Assembly (NCBI GenBank): GCA_022615275.1 | Contig: JAKEHA010000072.1 | Coordinates: forward strand, 1-13,376 | Source of the DNA: Candidatus Latescibacterota bacterium | GTDB lineage: Bacteria; Krumholzibacteriota; Krumholzibacteriia; WVZY01; JAKEHA01 | Direction of reading: 5' to 3' | DNA: 13,376 bases | Part shown: positions 1 through 6,364 of the stretch, piece by piece | Position numbering within the stretch: the stretch's first letter is position 1 | How the letters are laid out: every line of letters begins with the position of its first letter | The notes under the pieces: model-generated | Databases searched by the model: none | What the model saw: only the letters and a program-made list of their open reading frames with translations | Told to the model about the DNA's origin: nothing | Program-made: the position numbers and the translations under genes

Positions 1-456
1 CCGGACGAAACCGTGAGCGACTTTCGCACCCAGGAATCCGACAGCGGGCGGGTGCAGTGGACGGTCAAGGCGCCGCACGCCGACCGCTACAACGCGCGCA
101 ACGTGTTCGTCATGGACGACCCGAAGATCGAGTTCTACGACGAGATGGGGAACTTGCAGACCACGCTGACGGCCGACAACGGCGAGTACTCGCTCACGAC
201 GCACGACATGCTGGCCTACGGCAACGTGGTCGCGGTGACGTTCAAGGGCGAGGTGTTGGAGACGGATACGCTGCGCTATCTGAACGAGACCGACAAGATC
301 GTGAGCGACAGCTTCGTCAAGCTCACGCGCGGCAAGGACGTGCTGACCGGTATTGGGCTCGAGTGCGATCACACGCTCGAATCCGTCGACATCAAGAGGG
401 ACGTCCGGGCCCGGATTCTGGAAGACGATGGGAAACTCGATGATATCACCCCTTGA
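1..456 (+). CDS. lptC: LPS export periplasmic/anchor protein LptC, 3' part
   Basis: The reading frame is open from base 1 and stops with TGA at 454-456, giving about 151 residues; the N-terminal membrane anchor lies outside the window. The visible part starts PDETVSDF, the usual LptC pattern where the beta-jellyroll begins, and continues with alternating hydrophobic strands (VQWTVKAPHA, KIEFYDEMG, LTADNGEYS, GNVVAV, LETDTLRY, KLTRGKDVLTG). These are typical of the OstA/LptC repeat family. LptC takes LPS from the LptB2FG transporter in the inner membrane and passes it to LptA. It lies 10 bases upstream of lptB, so the two are probably co-transcribed. The GTG at base 13 is only an internal valine. 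LptA shares the fold and is the alternative, but the PDETVSDF opening and the missing signal peptide region fit LptC better. Confidence 0.82.
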   Translation, partial: PDETVSDFRTQESDSGRVQWTVKAPHADRYNARNVFVMDDPKIEFYDEMGNLQTTLTADNGEYSLTTHDMLAYGNVVAVTFKGEVLETDTLRYLNETDKIVSDSFVKLTRGKDVLTGIGLECDHTLESVDIKRDVRARILEDDGKLDDITP

Positions 457-466
457 GGTGGCGCCC

Positions 467-1213
467 ATGGAGCCGATAGGCGCGGCTGCGCGCGCGAGGC
501 TGGCCACCGCGTCGGTGGCGAAAAGCTACGGTCACCGCCGCGTCGTGGGCGGTGTCAGCATCGACGTCAACGGCGGCGAAGTCGTGGGCCTGCTGGGTCC
601 CAACGGCGCCGGCAAAACGACGACGTTCTACATGATCGTGGGCATGATCCGGCCCAACGAAGGCTCGATCCTCCTCGACGGTACCGACATCACGAACATG
701 CCGATGTACAAGCGCGCGCGCCTCGGCATTGGGTATCTGCCCCAGGAGCCGTCGATCTTCCGCGGCTTGAGCGTCGAAGACAACTTGATGGCGGTGATAG
801 AGACCATGCCGTACCCGCGCTCGAAGCGCGCGGCGGTGCTCGACGGGCTCCTGGCCCAGCTCGACATCGCGCACATCCGCAAGTCGATGGGCTACCAGCT
901 CTCGGGCGGAGAGCGCCGGCGCGTCGAGATCACGCGCGCGCTGGTCGCGAAGCCGAAGTTCATGCTGCTCGACGAACCCTTCGCCGGCATCGATCCGATC
1001 GCGGTGCAGGACTTGCAGGGTATCGTGAGGAAGCTCAAGGAACACGGGCTGGGCGTGCTGATCACCGATCACAACGTGCGCGACACGTTGAGCATCACCG
1101 ATCGCGCCTACGTCATGTACGAGGGCAGCATCAAGCGGTCGGGAACCGCGGCCGAGCTGGCCGCCGACACGGAAGTGCGCGAGATCTATCTGGGCAACTC
1201 GTTCAAGCTCTAG
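467..1213 (+). CDS. lptB: LPS export ABC transporter ATP-binding protein LptB
   Basis: This is the cytoplasmic ATPase that powers LPS extraction from the inner membrane with LptF, LptG and LptC. The 248-residue protein carries a full ABC nucleotide-binding set: Walker A GPNGAGKT at 44-51, the Q-loop in YLPQE near 91-94, signature LSGGE at 145-149, Walker B MLLDEP at 166-171 and the switch histidine in ITDHN at 199-203. The run TTTFYMIVGM after Walker A and the C-terminal YLGNSFKL are typical of LptB. I chose the ATG at 467 because GAGGTGG sits five bases upstream and the start leaves a clean 10-base gap after lptC. ATGs at 428 and 440 are in frame but overlap lptC and lack a good ribosome site. 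The order lptB-rpoN-hpf is conserved in many Gram-negative bacteria. Confidence 0.96.
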   Translation: MEPIGAAARARLATASVAKSYGHRRVVGGVSIDVNGGEVVGLLGPNGAGKTTTFYMIVGMIRPNEGSILLDGTDITNMPMYKRARLGIGYLPQEPSIFRGLSVEDNLMAVIETMPYPRSKRAAVLDGLLAQLDIAHIRKSMGYQLSGGERRRVEITRALVAKPKFMLLDEPFAGIDPIAVQDLQGIVRKLKEHGLGVLITDHNVRDTLSITDRAYVMYEGSIKRSGTAAELAADTEVREIYLGNSFKL

Positions 1214-1238
1214 GATCCCACGCGAAGGCGACGTTCTT

Positions 1239-2747
1239 ATGGAAATGAAAATCGGGCTGCATCTACGACAGAAGCAACAGTTGGTGATGACGCCGAAGCT
1301 TCAGCAGGCGCTGAAGCTTTTGCAGATGCCCGCCATCGAACTCCAGCAGATGCTCAAGCAGGAGATCATGGAGAACCCTCTGCTCGAGGAAGTGGAGGAG
1401 TACGAAGAGATCGTCGAGGAGACCGAACAGCACGCGGACGGCTCCGGAGAGGGCAGCGAGGGCGACGGCGACGCTGTCGCTCCCGCCGAGGTTGCCGCTC
1501 CCGCGCCCGAGGAACGCACGGCGGAGGAGCCGATCGAGGCCAAGCCGGACGGCGGCGAGGCGGGCGACGAACGCGTCGACTGGGACGAGTACTTCAACGA
1601 CGGCTTCGACATCGGACGCGCGGGCGCCGAAGAGGAGCACAAAGAGGAGTTCTTCGAGAAGGTTCCGGTCGCGAAGCGCAGCTTCACCGACCAGCTGATG
1701 GGGCAGTTGCGGATCGTCACCGACGACCCGAGAATGCTCGTCATCGGCGACTACCTGATCGGCTCGCTCGACGAGAGCGGTTACCTCACCTGCGACCTGG
1801 AGGAAGTGGCGCATACCTTCGGCGTGGGTGTGGAGGAAGTCGACAAGGTCTTGGAGCTGATCCAGGCCTTCGACCCGCCCGGCGTGGGCGCGCGCAATCT
1901 CCAGGAGTGCCTCCTGCTCCAGCTCAAGTATCGCGGGCAGGGCGATTCCATCGCGGCGGCCATCATTCGCGACCACTTCGACGAGTTCAAACAGAAGAAG
2001 TACGTCGACATCGCGCGCAAGCTGCGCATCTCGGTTCAGGACGTCCAGGACCAGTGCAAGCTCATCAGCACGCTCGACCCCAAGCCGGGACTCGAGGTCG
2101 TGGCGGAAGACCCCAAGTACGTCATTCCCGACCTGATCGTCGACACCATCGACGGCAAATACATCGTCTATTTGAACGATCGCAACATTCCGCGCCTGCG
2201 CGTGAGCCAGCACTACCACGACGAGCTGATGCGCGAAGTGCGCGACGGCGACAGCGAAGCGCGCGAGTTCATCAACGCACGCCTGAAATCCGCCAAGTGG
2301 CTCATCCAGACCATCGAACAGCGCCGGCGCACCATGGTCAAGGTCATGGAGTGCATCGTGCGCAAGCAGCGCGAGTTCTTCGACAAGGGGACCGCGTTCC
2401 TCAAGCCGCTGACGCTCCAGCAGGTGGCGAGCGAGATCAACATGCACGAATCGACCGTGAGCCGCGTCACCACCAACAAGTACGTGCAGACGCCGCGCGG
2501 AGTGTTCGAGCTGAAGTTCTTCTTCTCCTCGAGCCTGGGGACGCAGGACGGCGGCGAAGTGTCGGCCAAGAGCGCCAAAGACAAGATTCGCCGCATCATC
2601 GAGGCGGAGACCGATCGCACGCCGCTCTCGGACCAGAAGATCGCGGACATGCTCAAGAAGGATGGGCTGAACATCGCCCGCCGTACGGTGGCGAAGTATC
2701 GCGAGCAGCTCAACATTCTGCCCGCGCGTATGCGCAAGCAGTACTAG
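1239..2747 (+). CDS. rpoN: RNA polymerase sigma-54 factor
   Basis: Sigma-54 directs RNA polymerase to -24/-12 promoters and needs AAA+ activators. The 502-residue protein has the expected order. The Q- and L-rich activator-interacting region I is at about 1-50 (LRQKQQLVMTPKLQQALKLL). A long acidic region II runs from about 50 to 130. The core-binding domain follows, with a helix-turn-helix at about 389-412 (LQQVASEINMHESTVSRVTT). The RpoN box ARRTVAKYRE is at 480-489, just before the C-terminus. The protein is slightly longer than the about 477 residues of the E. coli protein, mostly because of the acidic linker. The ATG at 1239 is supported by GAAGG about 11 bases upstream and by the family start MxxxLxLRQ. 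It lies 25 bases after lptB. No sigma-54 activator gene is seen in the window. Confidence 0.97.
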   Translation: MEMKIGLHLRQKQQLVMTPKLQQALKLLQMPAIELQQMLKQEIMENPLLEEVEEYEEIVEETEQHADGSGEGSEGDGDAVAPAEVAAPAPEERTAEEPIEAKPDGGEAGDERVDWDEYFNDGFDIGRAGAEEEHKEEFFEKVPVAKRSFTDQLMGQLRIVTDDPRMLVIGDYLIGSLDESGYLTCDLEEVAHTFGVGVEEVDKVLELIQAFDPPGVGARNLQECLLLQLKYRGQGDSIAAAIIRDHFDEFKQKKYVDIARKLRISVQDVQDQCKLISTLDPKPGLEVVAEDPKYVIPDLIVDTIDGKYIVYLNDRNIPRLRVSQHYHDELMREVRDGDSEAREFINARLKSAKWLIQTIEQRRRTMVKVMECIVRKQREFFDKGTAFLKPLTLQQVASEINMHESTVSRVTTNKYVQTPRGVFELKFFFSSSLGTQDGGEVSAKSAKDKIRRIIEAETDRTPLSDQKIADMLKKDGLNIARRTVAKYREQLNILPARMRKQY

Positions 2748-2763
2748 CGGTTGGGGGCGTTAA

Positions 2764-2782
2764 GGAGGCGCTTGCCGCCTCC
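2764..2782 (+). other. Hairpin between rpoN and hpf
   Basis: GGAGGCG (2764-2770) and CGCCTCC (2776-2782) form a perfect 7-bp stem with a 5-base loop, 16 bases after the rpoN stop. No T-run follows, so it is not a classical intrinsic terminator. It overlaps the -35 element of the proposed hpf promoter, so it could be a weak terminator or attenuator for rpoN transcripts, or an operator. Confidence 0.4.
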
Positions 2783-2800
2783 CCGGGCCGGGCGTATATT
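2772..2800 (+). promoter_or_regulatory. Candidate sigma-70-type promoter for hpf-hprK-PTS
   Basis: TTGCCG at 2772-2777 and TATATT at 2795-2800 are separated by exactly 17 bases. The -10 element matches TATAAT at five of six positions and the -35 element matches TTGACA at four of six. The region is locally AT-richer than its surroundings. The start of transcription would fall near 2807, giving an hpf leader of about 115 bases. This would let hpf and hprK be expressed apart from lptB-rpoN. The call rests on consensus match only. Confidence 0.5.
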
Positions 2801-2923
2801 CGAAGCAGCGAAATGATTCACCTCGCACCGTCAACGAGACGAGCCATCGCGTTAACACCCTCCCCAAGTCGGCGTCAGGCCGCCGTGTTCCTCCCGAAGT
2901 TCGTAATCGAGAAAGGGGTCGTC

Positions 2924-3262
2924 ATGAACATTACTACGACCGCGCGGCACTACGACCTGGCACCCGCCCTCAAGGACTATGCCGAGGGCAAGGTGCACAG
3001 CTTGAAGAAGTACTTCGACCACATCGTCAACGCGCACCTCATTTTCTCGTTGGAGAAGTACCGCCAGCGTGTGGAGATCACCCTCCACGTCAACGGCAAG
3101 GACTTCGTTACGCTGCAGGAATCGGAAGACATGTATATTTCCGTCGACCGTGCGGTGGAGAAGCTGGAAGAACAGCTCAAGCGCTACAGCGGCAAGCTCA
3201 AGAAGCGCAAGCGCGCGCAAGGCCTCGGTGAAGCCTCCGGCAACGTCGCCGAAGGGGAATAA
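2924..3262 (+). CDS. hpf: Ribosome hibernation promoting factor (short HPF/RaiA family)
   Basis: HPF binds the 30S decoding region and inactivates ribosomes in stationary phase. The 112-residue protein starts MNITTTARHYDL and shows the family's beta-alpha-beta-beta-beta-alpha pattern: helix ALKDYAEGKVHSLKKYF (about 15-31), strands around AHLIFSLEK, VEITLHVNG and FVTLQESEDMYISVD, then helix AVEKLEEQLKRY. A basic KLKKRKR stretch and a small acidic tail follow. It lacks the long C-terminal dimerisation domain, so it is a short form near the 95-residue E. coli HPF. The ATG at 2924 has AAAGGGG about six bases upstream. An in-frame ATG at 2813 would add 37 residues unlike the family and is disfavoured. 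Its position after rpoN is the classic place once called 'sigma-54 modulation protein'. Confidence 0.93.
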   Translation: MNITTTARHYDLAPALKDYAEGKVHSLKKYFDHIVNAHLIFSLEKYRQRVEITLHVNGKDFVTLQESEDMYISVDRAVEKLEEQLKRYSGKLKKRKRAQGLGEASGNVAEGE

Positions 3263-3283
3263 CAACCACGAGGACGCGCTACC

Positions 3284-4267
3284 GTGAGCCACCCGCCCAA
3301 AAGAACACTTCCGGTTCGCGTTCTCCTGGAGGACACGCGCGGGGCGCTGCAACTCGAGCTGGTCAACGGCATCGATGAGGGCCCGCTTCCCATCACCGTC
3401 ACCGACATCCATCGCCCCGGCCTGGCGCTGGCCGGGTTCATGCAGAACTACTTGAACGAGCGTATCCAGGTGCTCGGTGAGACCGAGATCCTGTATCTCA
3501 ACACGCGCACCGAGGACGTGCGCCGCGAGGCGGTGGCGCGCCTGATGTCGGTGCCGGTCCCGTGCATCATCGTCACGCGCTCGCTCGAGATTCCGAATGA
3601 GCTCCTGCAGTCGGCCACCCAGCACGGCGTCCCCGTGCTGCGTTCGGTCATGCTCACAACCCCCTTCATCCACGAGCTGACCAAGTACCTCGACGACCGC
3701 TTCGCGCCCACCACCGAGGTGCACGCCACGCTGGTGGACGTGTACGGCGTGGGGCTCTTGTTCACGGGCCGAAGCGGGATCGGCAAGAGCGAGATCGCGC
3801 TGGACCTGGTCGAGCGCGGCCACCGATTGGTGGCCGACGACACCGTCCACGTGACCAAGATCGCCGACGACGTGCTGATCGGGAAGGGCAACCACCACCT
3901 GCGCCACTACATGGAGATTCGGGGCATCGGCGTGATCAACGTCCAGGACCTGTTCGGAATCCGCGCCGTGCGTGTGCAGAAGCGCATCGAGGTGGAGGTG
4001 CTGCTCGAGGACTGGGACACCAAGAAGGACTGGAATCGCTCCGGGTTGGACGACCGCACCGCCAGCATCCTGGGTGTCGACATCCCCCAAGTAGGGATTC
4101 CGCTTTTCCCGGGCAAGAACATCACGGTAATCTCCGAAGTAATCGCGATGAACCACATGTTGAAGGTCTACGGCGTCAACGCGGCCGAGAAGTTCAACTC
4201 GCTCCTGATCGACGTCATGCAGAGCGACCGCCAGACGAAGCAGTACCTTCGCTACGACACGGAATGA
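3284..4267 (+). CDS. hprK: HPr kinase/phosphorylase
   Basis: HprK phosphorylates HPr on Ser46 using ATP or pyrophosphate and removes that phosphate with inorganic phosphate, linking energy state to sugar transport. The 327-residue protein has the N-terminal domain with RPGLALAGF (about 44-52). The kinase domain has H147 before the P-loop, Walker A GRSGIGKS at 162-169, a DD pair at 185-186, and the HprK signature MEIRGIGVINVQDLFG at 210-225. Length and motif spacing are normal. The GTG start at 3284 is supported by CGAGGA at 3269-3274, nine bases upstream; the gap after hpf is 21 bases. The stop overlaps the EIIA start as ATGA. Its target residue is present in the HPr encoded at 8505-8771, where Ser46 lies in NGKSI. 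Confidence 0.96.
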   Translation: MSHPPKRTLPVRVLLEDTRGALQLELVNGIDEGPLPITVTDIHRPGLALAGFMQNYLNERIQVLGETEILYLNTRTEDVRREAVARLMSVPVPCIIVTRSLEIPNELLQSATQHGVPVLRSVMLTTPFIHELTKYLDDRFAPTTEVHATLVDVYGVGLLFTGRSGIGKSEIALDLVERGHRLVADDTVHVTKIADDVLIGKGNHHLRHYMEIRGIGVINVQDLFGIRAVRVQKRIEVEVLLEDWDTKKDWNRSGLDDRTASILGVDIPQVGIPLFPGKNITVISEVIAMNHMLKVYGVNAAEKFNSLLIDVMQSDRQTKQYLRYDTE

Positions 4268-4686
4268 CGTCCACCGCGTCCTCGATCAAGATGATATCCG
4301 CGATCGTCGTCACCCACGGCAAACTAGCGCACGAGTTCATCGCCACGGCCCAGAAGATCTACGGCAACGTCAAAGGTGTGTACGCCGTCTCCAACGACGA
4401 CTGCACGCCGCAGGCGCTCGCCTCCGACATCGATGCCATCATCGAATCGGGCGGCCCCGACGACGCCTTCGTGATCCTGGTCGACTTCCTGGGCGGGAGC
4501 TGCGGGCACGCCACCCTCTCCGTCGAGCGCCGCCGCCGCAACGTGCGTGTGGTCTCGGGAGTGAACCTGCCCATGCTGCTCGCGTTTCTCAACAAGCGCG
4601 CCGACGTCAGTTTCGAGCGTCTCCCGGCCGAGCTCGCCTCGCGCGGTCGCGACAGCATCCACGCCGTCGACACCGACCAGTTTTAA
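4264..4686 (+). CDS. PTS EIIA component, mannose/fructose/sorbose family
   Basis: This cytoplasmic phosphocarrier takes phosphate from HPr and passes it to EIIB. The 140-residue protein matches the ManX EIIA domain: AIVVTHGKLAHEF with the probable phosphorylated His18, then VDFLGGS (matching the family VDxxGGS), VVSGVNLPML and the C-terminal GRDSI helix. It is a single-domain EIIA, whereas E. coli ManX fuses EIIA to EIIB. The ATG at 4264 overlaps the hprK stop (ATGA), which points to translational coupling. An in-frame ATG at 4291 gives MISAIVVTHG, closer to the usual family start, and cannot be excluded because neither has a strong ribosome site. The same kind of lone EIIA-man next to hprK occurs in deltaproteobacteria, where it may be regulatory. 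The substrate cannot be read from the sequence. Confidence 0.92.
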   Translation: MTSTASSIKMISAIVVTHGKLAHEFIATAQKIYGNVKGVYAVSNDDCTPQALASDIDAIIESGGPDDAFVILVDFLGGSCGHATLSVERRRRNVRVVSGVNLPMLLAFLNKRADVSFERLPAELASRGRDSIHAVDTDQF

Positions 4687-4693
4687 TCCGGCC

Positions 4694-5170
4694 ATGCCCG
4701 TCAAGCTCGCCCGCATCGACGACCGTCTGATCCACGGCCAGGTCGTGCTGGGTTGGGTCCCGGTAATCAAACCCGACCGCATCGTGGTCGCGTGCGACCG
4801 CGTCGCGACCAGCGATTGGGAGCGCCGCTTCTATTCGTCGTGCGTGCCGCCCGAGGTGCGCACGTCGTTCTACTCGGTCGAAGAGACCGCGCGCCGCGTG
4901 GTCGAAGAGCCGCTGGCGGGCGAGCAATTGCTGATCCTGCTCGAATCGGCCGAGGACGCGTGGAAGCTGGTCGGCGCGGGTATCTCGCTCACGGAAGTGA
5001 ACGTGGGCGGACTCCACTATCGCGAGGGCTCGATCGAACTCCTGCCGTTCGTGTTCGTAACACCGCAAGAGCGTTCGTTCCTGCGCGAATTGGTGAAACG
5101 AGGCGTCTCGCTCTCGGCGCAGGACGTGCCGTCGAACCCGGCGCGCGTGATCAACTCTCTGGTGGTGTAG
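4694..5170 (+). CDS. PTS EIIB component, mannose/fructose/sorbose family
   Basis: EIIB receives phosphate from EIIA and gives it to the sugar crossing the EIIC/EIID channel. The 158-residue protein begins with the family signature RIDDRLIHGQV, with the phosphorylated His14, followed by LGWVPVIKPDRIVVACD. Later parts (AWKLVGAG, EVNVGGLHYREG, GVSLSAQDVP) also follow the sorbose EIIB domain, and the length is normal. It begins seven bases after the EIIA stop with only a weak ribosome site, which suggests coupling to EIIA. EIIC would normally follow next; instead a decayed EIIC start lies 273 bases downstream and the intact EIIC is at 7083. Confidence 0.95.
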   Translation: MPVKLARIDDRLIHGQVVLGWVPVIKPDRIVVACDRVATSDWERRFYSSCVPPEVRTSFYSVEETARRVVEEPLAGEQLLILLESAEDAWKLVGAGISLTEVNVGGLHYREGSIELLPFVFVTPQERSFLRELVKRGVSLSAQDVPSNPARVINSLVV

Positions 5171-5171
5171 C

Positions 5172-5199
5172 GGTCGCGCGGATCTAGCTTTGCGCGATC
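5172..5199 (+). terminator. Terminator-like hairpin after the EIIB gene
   Basis: GGTCGCGC (5172-5179) can pair with GCGCGATC (5192-5199) through eight base pairs, one of them G-U, around a 12-base loop. It starts one base after the EIIB stop codon. There is no T-tract behind it, so Rho-independent termination is uncertain. It could mark the end of the first transcription unit or protect the 3' end of the mRNA. Confidence 0.3.
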
Positions 5200-5442
5200 G
5201 CTGCCTCCTACCGTGATCGCTACCGCGTGGGCGTACGCGGCCAAACCGAGTGGCACATGTGCGATGGGTACGGTGGCATCGAGGACGGCCTCGTGCTGCG
5301 TATTTATTCGCCGCATCACTAGAGCCGGAAACATCAAGGTTCCGTCTGCGACGGGCACCGACGAATCTGTCCTTCCGCCAGACCGGGTCACTGGCTAGAA
5401 TCGCGGCACGTTCCTCAGCCGATGGGTGGCGGACGCTTACAC
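5200..5442. other. Unassigned stretch between EIIB and the EIIC relic
   Basis: No convincing gene is seen here. Short frames exist on both strands, including 5213-5398 forward, but none has a ribosome site or a family I recognise, and base composition and codon choice look mixed compared with the strongly coding neighbours. A TAGAAT hexamer at 5396-5401 resembles a -10 element but its -35 (TTCCGC at 5373-5378, 17 bases away) is poor. The stretch may be the remains of degraded or foreign DNA linked to the rearrangement that left the EIIC fragment. Confidence 0.35.
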
Positions 5443-5531
5443 ATGCCCGACATCCTCGTCATCGCCCTGGTCGCCGGTCTGCTTCGCTAACGACGATCGC
5501 GCCGGCCGGCAGGGCCTATTGGGCGAGCCCG
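5443..5531 (+). pseudogene. Decayed 5' fragment of a PTS EIIC gene
   Basis: The DNA from ATG 5443 aligns with the start of the intact EIIC gene at 7083. By eye 36 of the first 41 bases and 35 of the next 47 are identical, with one extra T at 5484. In translation it reads MPDILVIALVAGLLR then stop, against MSDVLLIALLAGLLA. After the one-base frameshift it resumes as DDRAGRQGLLGEP against DDRAGWQSLLGEP. Similarity ends near 5531, where EIIC would continue into its first conserved membrane region. It sits downstream of EIIB, the place where EIIC is expected. It is therefore a relic of EIIC left at the ancestral position, or a partial duplicate of EIIC created by the satD-DUF3307 rearrangement. 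It cannot make a working protein. Confidence 0.8.
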
Positions 5532-5556
5532 AAACTCGCTGGTAGTCTACAGAGGC

Positions 5557-5583
5557 TTGAAAAGCCGCCTATCTGGATATACT
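5557..5583 (+). promoter_or_regulatory. Candidate upstream promoter for satD operon
   Basis: TTGAAA (5557-5562) and TATACT (5578-5583) lie in an AT-rich patch with a 15-base spacer (16 if the -35 is read as CTTGAA). The -10 matches the consensus at five of six positions. Transcription would start near 5590, placing the palindromes at 5587-5656 in the leader. The spacer is shorter than ideal, so the second candidate at 5624-5652 is an alternative. Confidence 0.4.
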
Positions 5584-5586
5584 GTT

Positions 5587-5601
5587 AACTGACAATCAGT
5601 T
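5587..5601. promoter_or_regulatory. Short palindrome AACTGA-CAA-TCAGTT
   Basis: A perfect 6-bp inverted repeat with a 3-base centre lies just downstream of the TATACT element, around the likely transcription start. It differs in sequence from the two ACAAGC sites that follow. It could be an operator or a small hairpin; no known regulator site is recognised. Confidence 0.35.
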
Positions 5602-5609
5602 GCACGTAC

Positions 5610-5627
5610 ACAAGCGTTTACGCTTGT
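5610..5627. promoter_or_regulatory. Operator-like palindrome 1, ACAAGC-N6-GCTTGT
   Basis: ACAAGC (5610-5615) and GCTTGT (5622-5627) are perfect inverted arms; the inner bases extend the symmetry to ACAAGCG-TTTA-CGCTTGT. The same arms recur at 5639-5656, with centres 29 bases apart. The repeat in tandem, in non-coding AT-rich DNA before satD, is what one expects for a dimeric transcription factor bound twice. I do not recognise the regulator. Confidence 0.6.
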
Positions 5628-5652
5628 AAATGACGAATACAAGCGTTATAGC
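5624..5652 (+). promoter_or_regulatory. Alternative satD promoter overlapping both palindromes
   Basis: TTGTAA (5624-5629) and TATAGC (5647-5652) are 17 bases apart, each matching the sigma-70 consensus at four of six positions. The -35 lies in palindrome 1 and the -10 in palindrome 2, so a protein bound at the palindromes would directly occlude it. Transcription would begin near 5659, about 20 bases before the preferred satD ATG at 5678. Confidence 0.35.
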
Positions 5653-5656
5653 TTGT
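5639..5656. promoter_or_regulatory. Operator-like palindrome 2, ACAAGC-N6-GCTTGT
   Basis: This second copy has identical arms (5639-5644 and 5651-5656) and a different centre, GTTATA; flanking bases extend it to TACAAGC...GCTTGTA. Its presence 29 bases after palindrome 1 strongly suggests a paired operator. It ends 21 bases before the preferred satD start codon. Confidence 0.6.
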
Positions 5657-5677
5657 AGCACATTCGACACCCCGACC

Positions 5678-6364
5678 ATGACCACCCCGCCCACCGCATA
5701 TCACGCCGTCATCACCGGCGACATCGTCTCGTCGGGACGCCTTCCTCAACGAGAGTTCAAGAGCGTCCAGGACGTCCTCAAACGGGCGGCCGAGGAGATT
5801 CGCGCCAAGCTCGGAGCGCAGGTTCCGCTTCCGCTCGAGGTGTTCCGCGGCGACAGTTGGCAGATCATGGTGATCGATCCCAGCCTCGCCCTGCGGGTGG
5901 CACTCTACCTGCGCGCGTACGTGCGCGCCGAAGCGCCCTCGAGTTCGGTGGACACCCGCTTCGCGATCGGCGTCGGCACCATCGATACACCGCCCGAACG
6001 CAGCGTGGGCGAGGGACGCGGAGACGCGTTCCGCGTATCCGGCGAGCTCTTGGATCGGAAGGCGTCCAGCCGCATGCAGTTCGGCATCGCGAACGGGGCG
6101 GGCGACGATGCACGCGAGGAACGCTCGCTGGACGTGCTCCTGCACGTGCTGGACATCGTCGTCAGGCGCTGGACGAGTGCCCAGGCGCACGCCGTGCGCG
6201 GGGCCCTGCTCGACTGGAAGCAGGAGAAGATCGCCGAGACGTGGCCGGGCAGGCCCATCACCCAGCAGGCCGCCGCGCAGCACCTGGCTCGATCCGGCTG
6301 GGACGGGGTGCGCGAAGCGGTGGAATACTACGAGGACGTCATGAGGACGTGGAGGCCGCAATGA
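5678..6364 (+). CDS. SatD-family protein with C-terminal helix-turn-helix
   Basis: The 228-residue protein resembles the SatD family, whose function is not well defined. It opens with YHAVITGDIVSSGR (D15), has a second acidic motif FRGDSWQIMV (D59), then RFAIGVGTID (94-103) and GEGRGDAF (111-118). The two GD motifs on predicted strands recall the metal-binding aspartates of the class III nucleotidyl cyclase fold; that is my inference. The C-terminal part (about 191-226, ITQQAAAQHLARSGWDGVREAV) looks like a helix-turn-helix. I prefer ATG 5678 because the family begins close to the ITGDIV motif and because both palindromes then stay upstream. An ATG at 5630 adds 16 residues and overlaps the operators; neither has a clear ribosome site. 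The stop overlaps the next start (ATGA). Its self-regulation through the palindromes is possible but unproven. Confidence 0.75.
   Translation: MTTPPTAYHAVITGDIVSSGRLPQREFKSVQDVLKRAAEEIRAKLGAQVPLPLEVFRGDSWQIMVIDPSLALRVALYLRAYVRAEAPSSSVDTRFAIGVGTIDTPPERSVGEGRGDAFRVSGELLDRKASSRMQFGIANGAGDDAREERSLDVLLHVLDIVVRRWTSAQAHAVRGALLDWKQEKIAETWPGRPITQQAAAQHLARSGWDGVREAVEYYEDVMRTWRPQ

Noticed and set aside
1263..2447. 394-codon minus-strand open frame opposite rpoN
   Set aside because: It mirrors the codon structure of rpoN and shows only low-complexity Leu/Val/Asp/Arg sequence.
2813..2923. In-frame N-terminal extension of hpf starting at ATG 2813
   Set aside because: The extra 37 residues do not resemble HPF proteins, while ATG 2924 has a good ribosome site and gives the family start MNI.
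4918..4938. GG-N10-GC with TTGCT inside the EIIB gene, resembling a sigma-54 promoter
   Set aside because: The -24 half is poor and the site lies within a conserved coding sequence far from a gene start.
5251..5266. TGGCAC resembling a sigma-54 -24 element
   Set aside because: The required GC of the -12 element at the right distance is absent (CGAT is found instead of TTGC).
5213..5398. Short forward frame containing a GTCAMGT motif similar to the C-terminus of GMC oxidoreductases
   Set aside because: The motif is short, the expected downstream residues are missing in every frame, and there is no ribosome site; probably chance.
5630..5677. Upstream ATG 5630 as the satD start
   Set aside because: It adds 16 residues outside the family, places palindrome 2 in coding sequence and has no ribosome site; kept only as an alternative.
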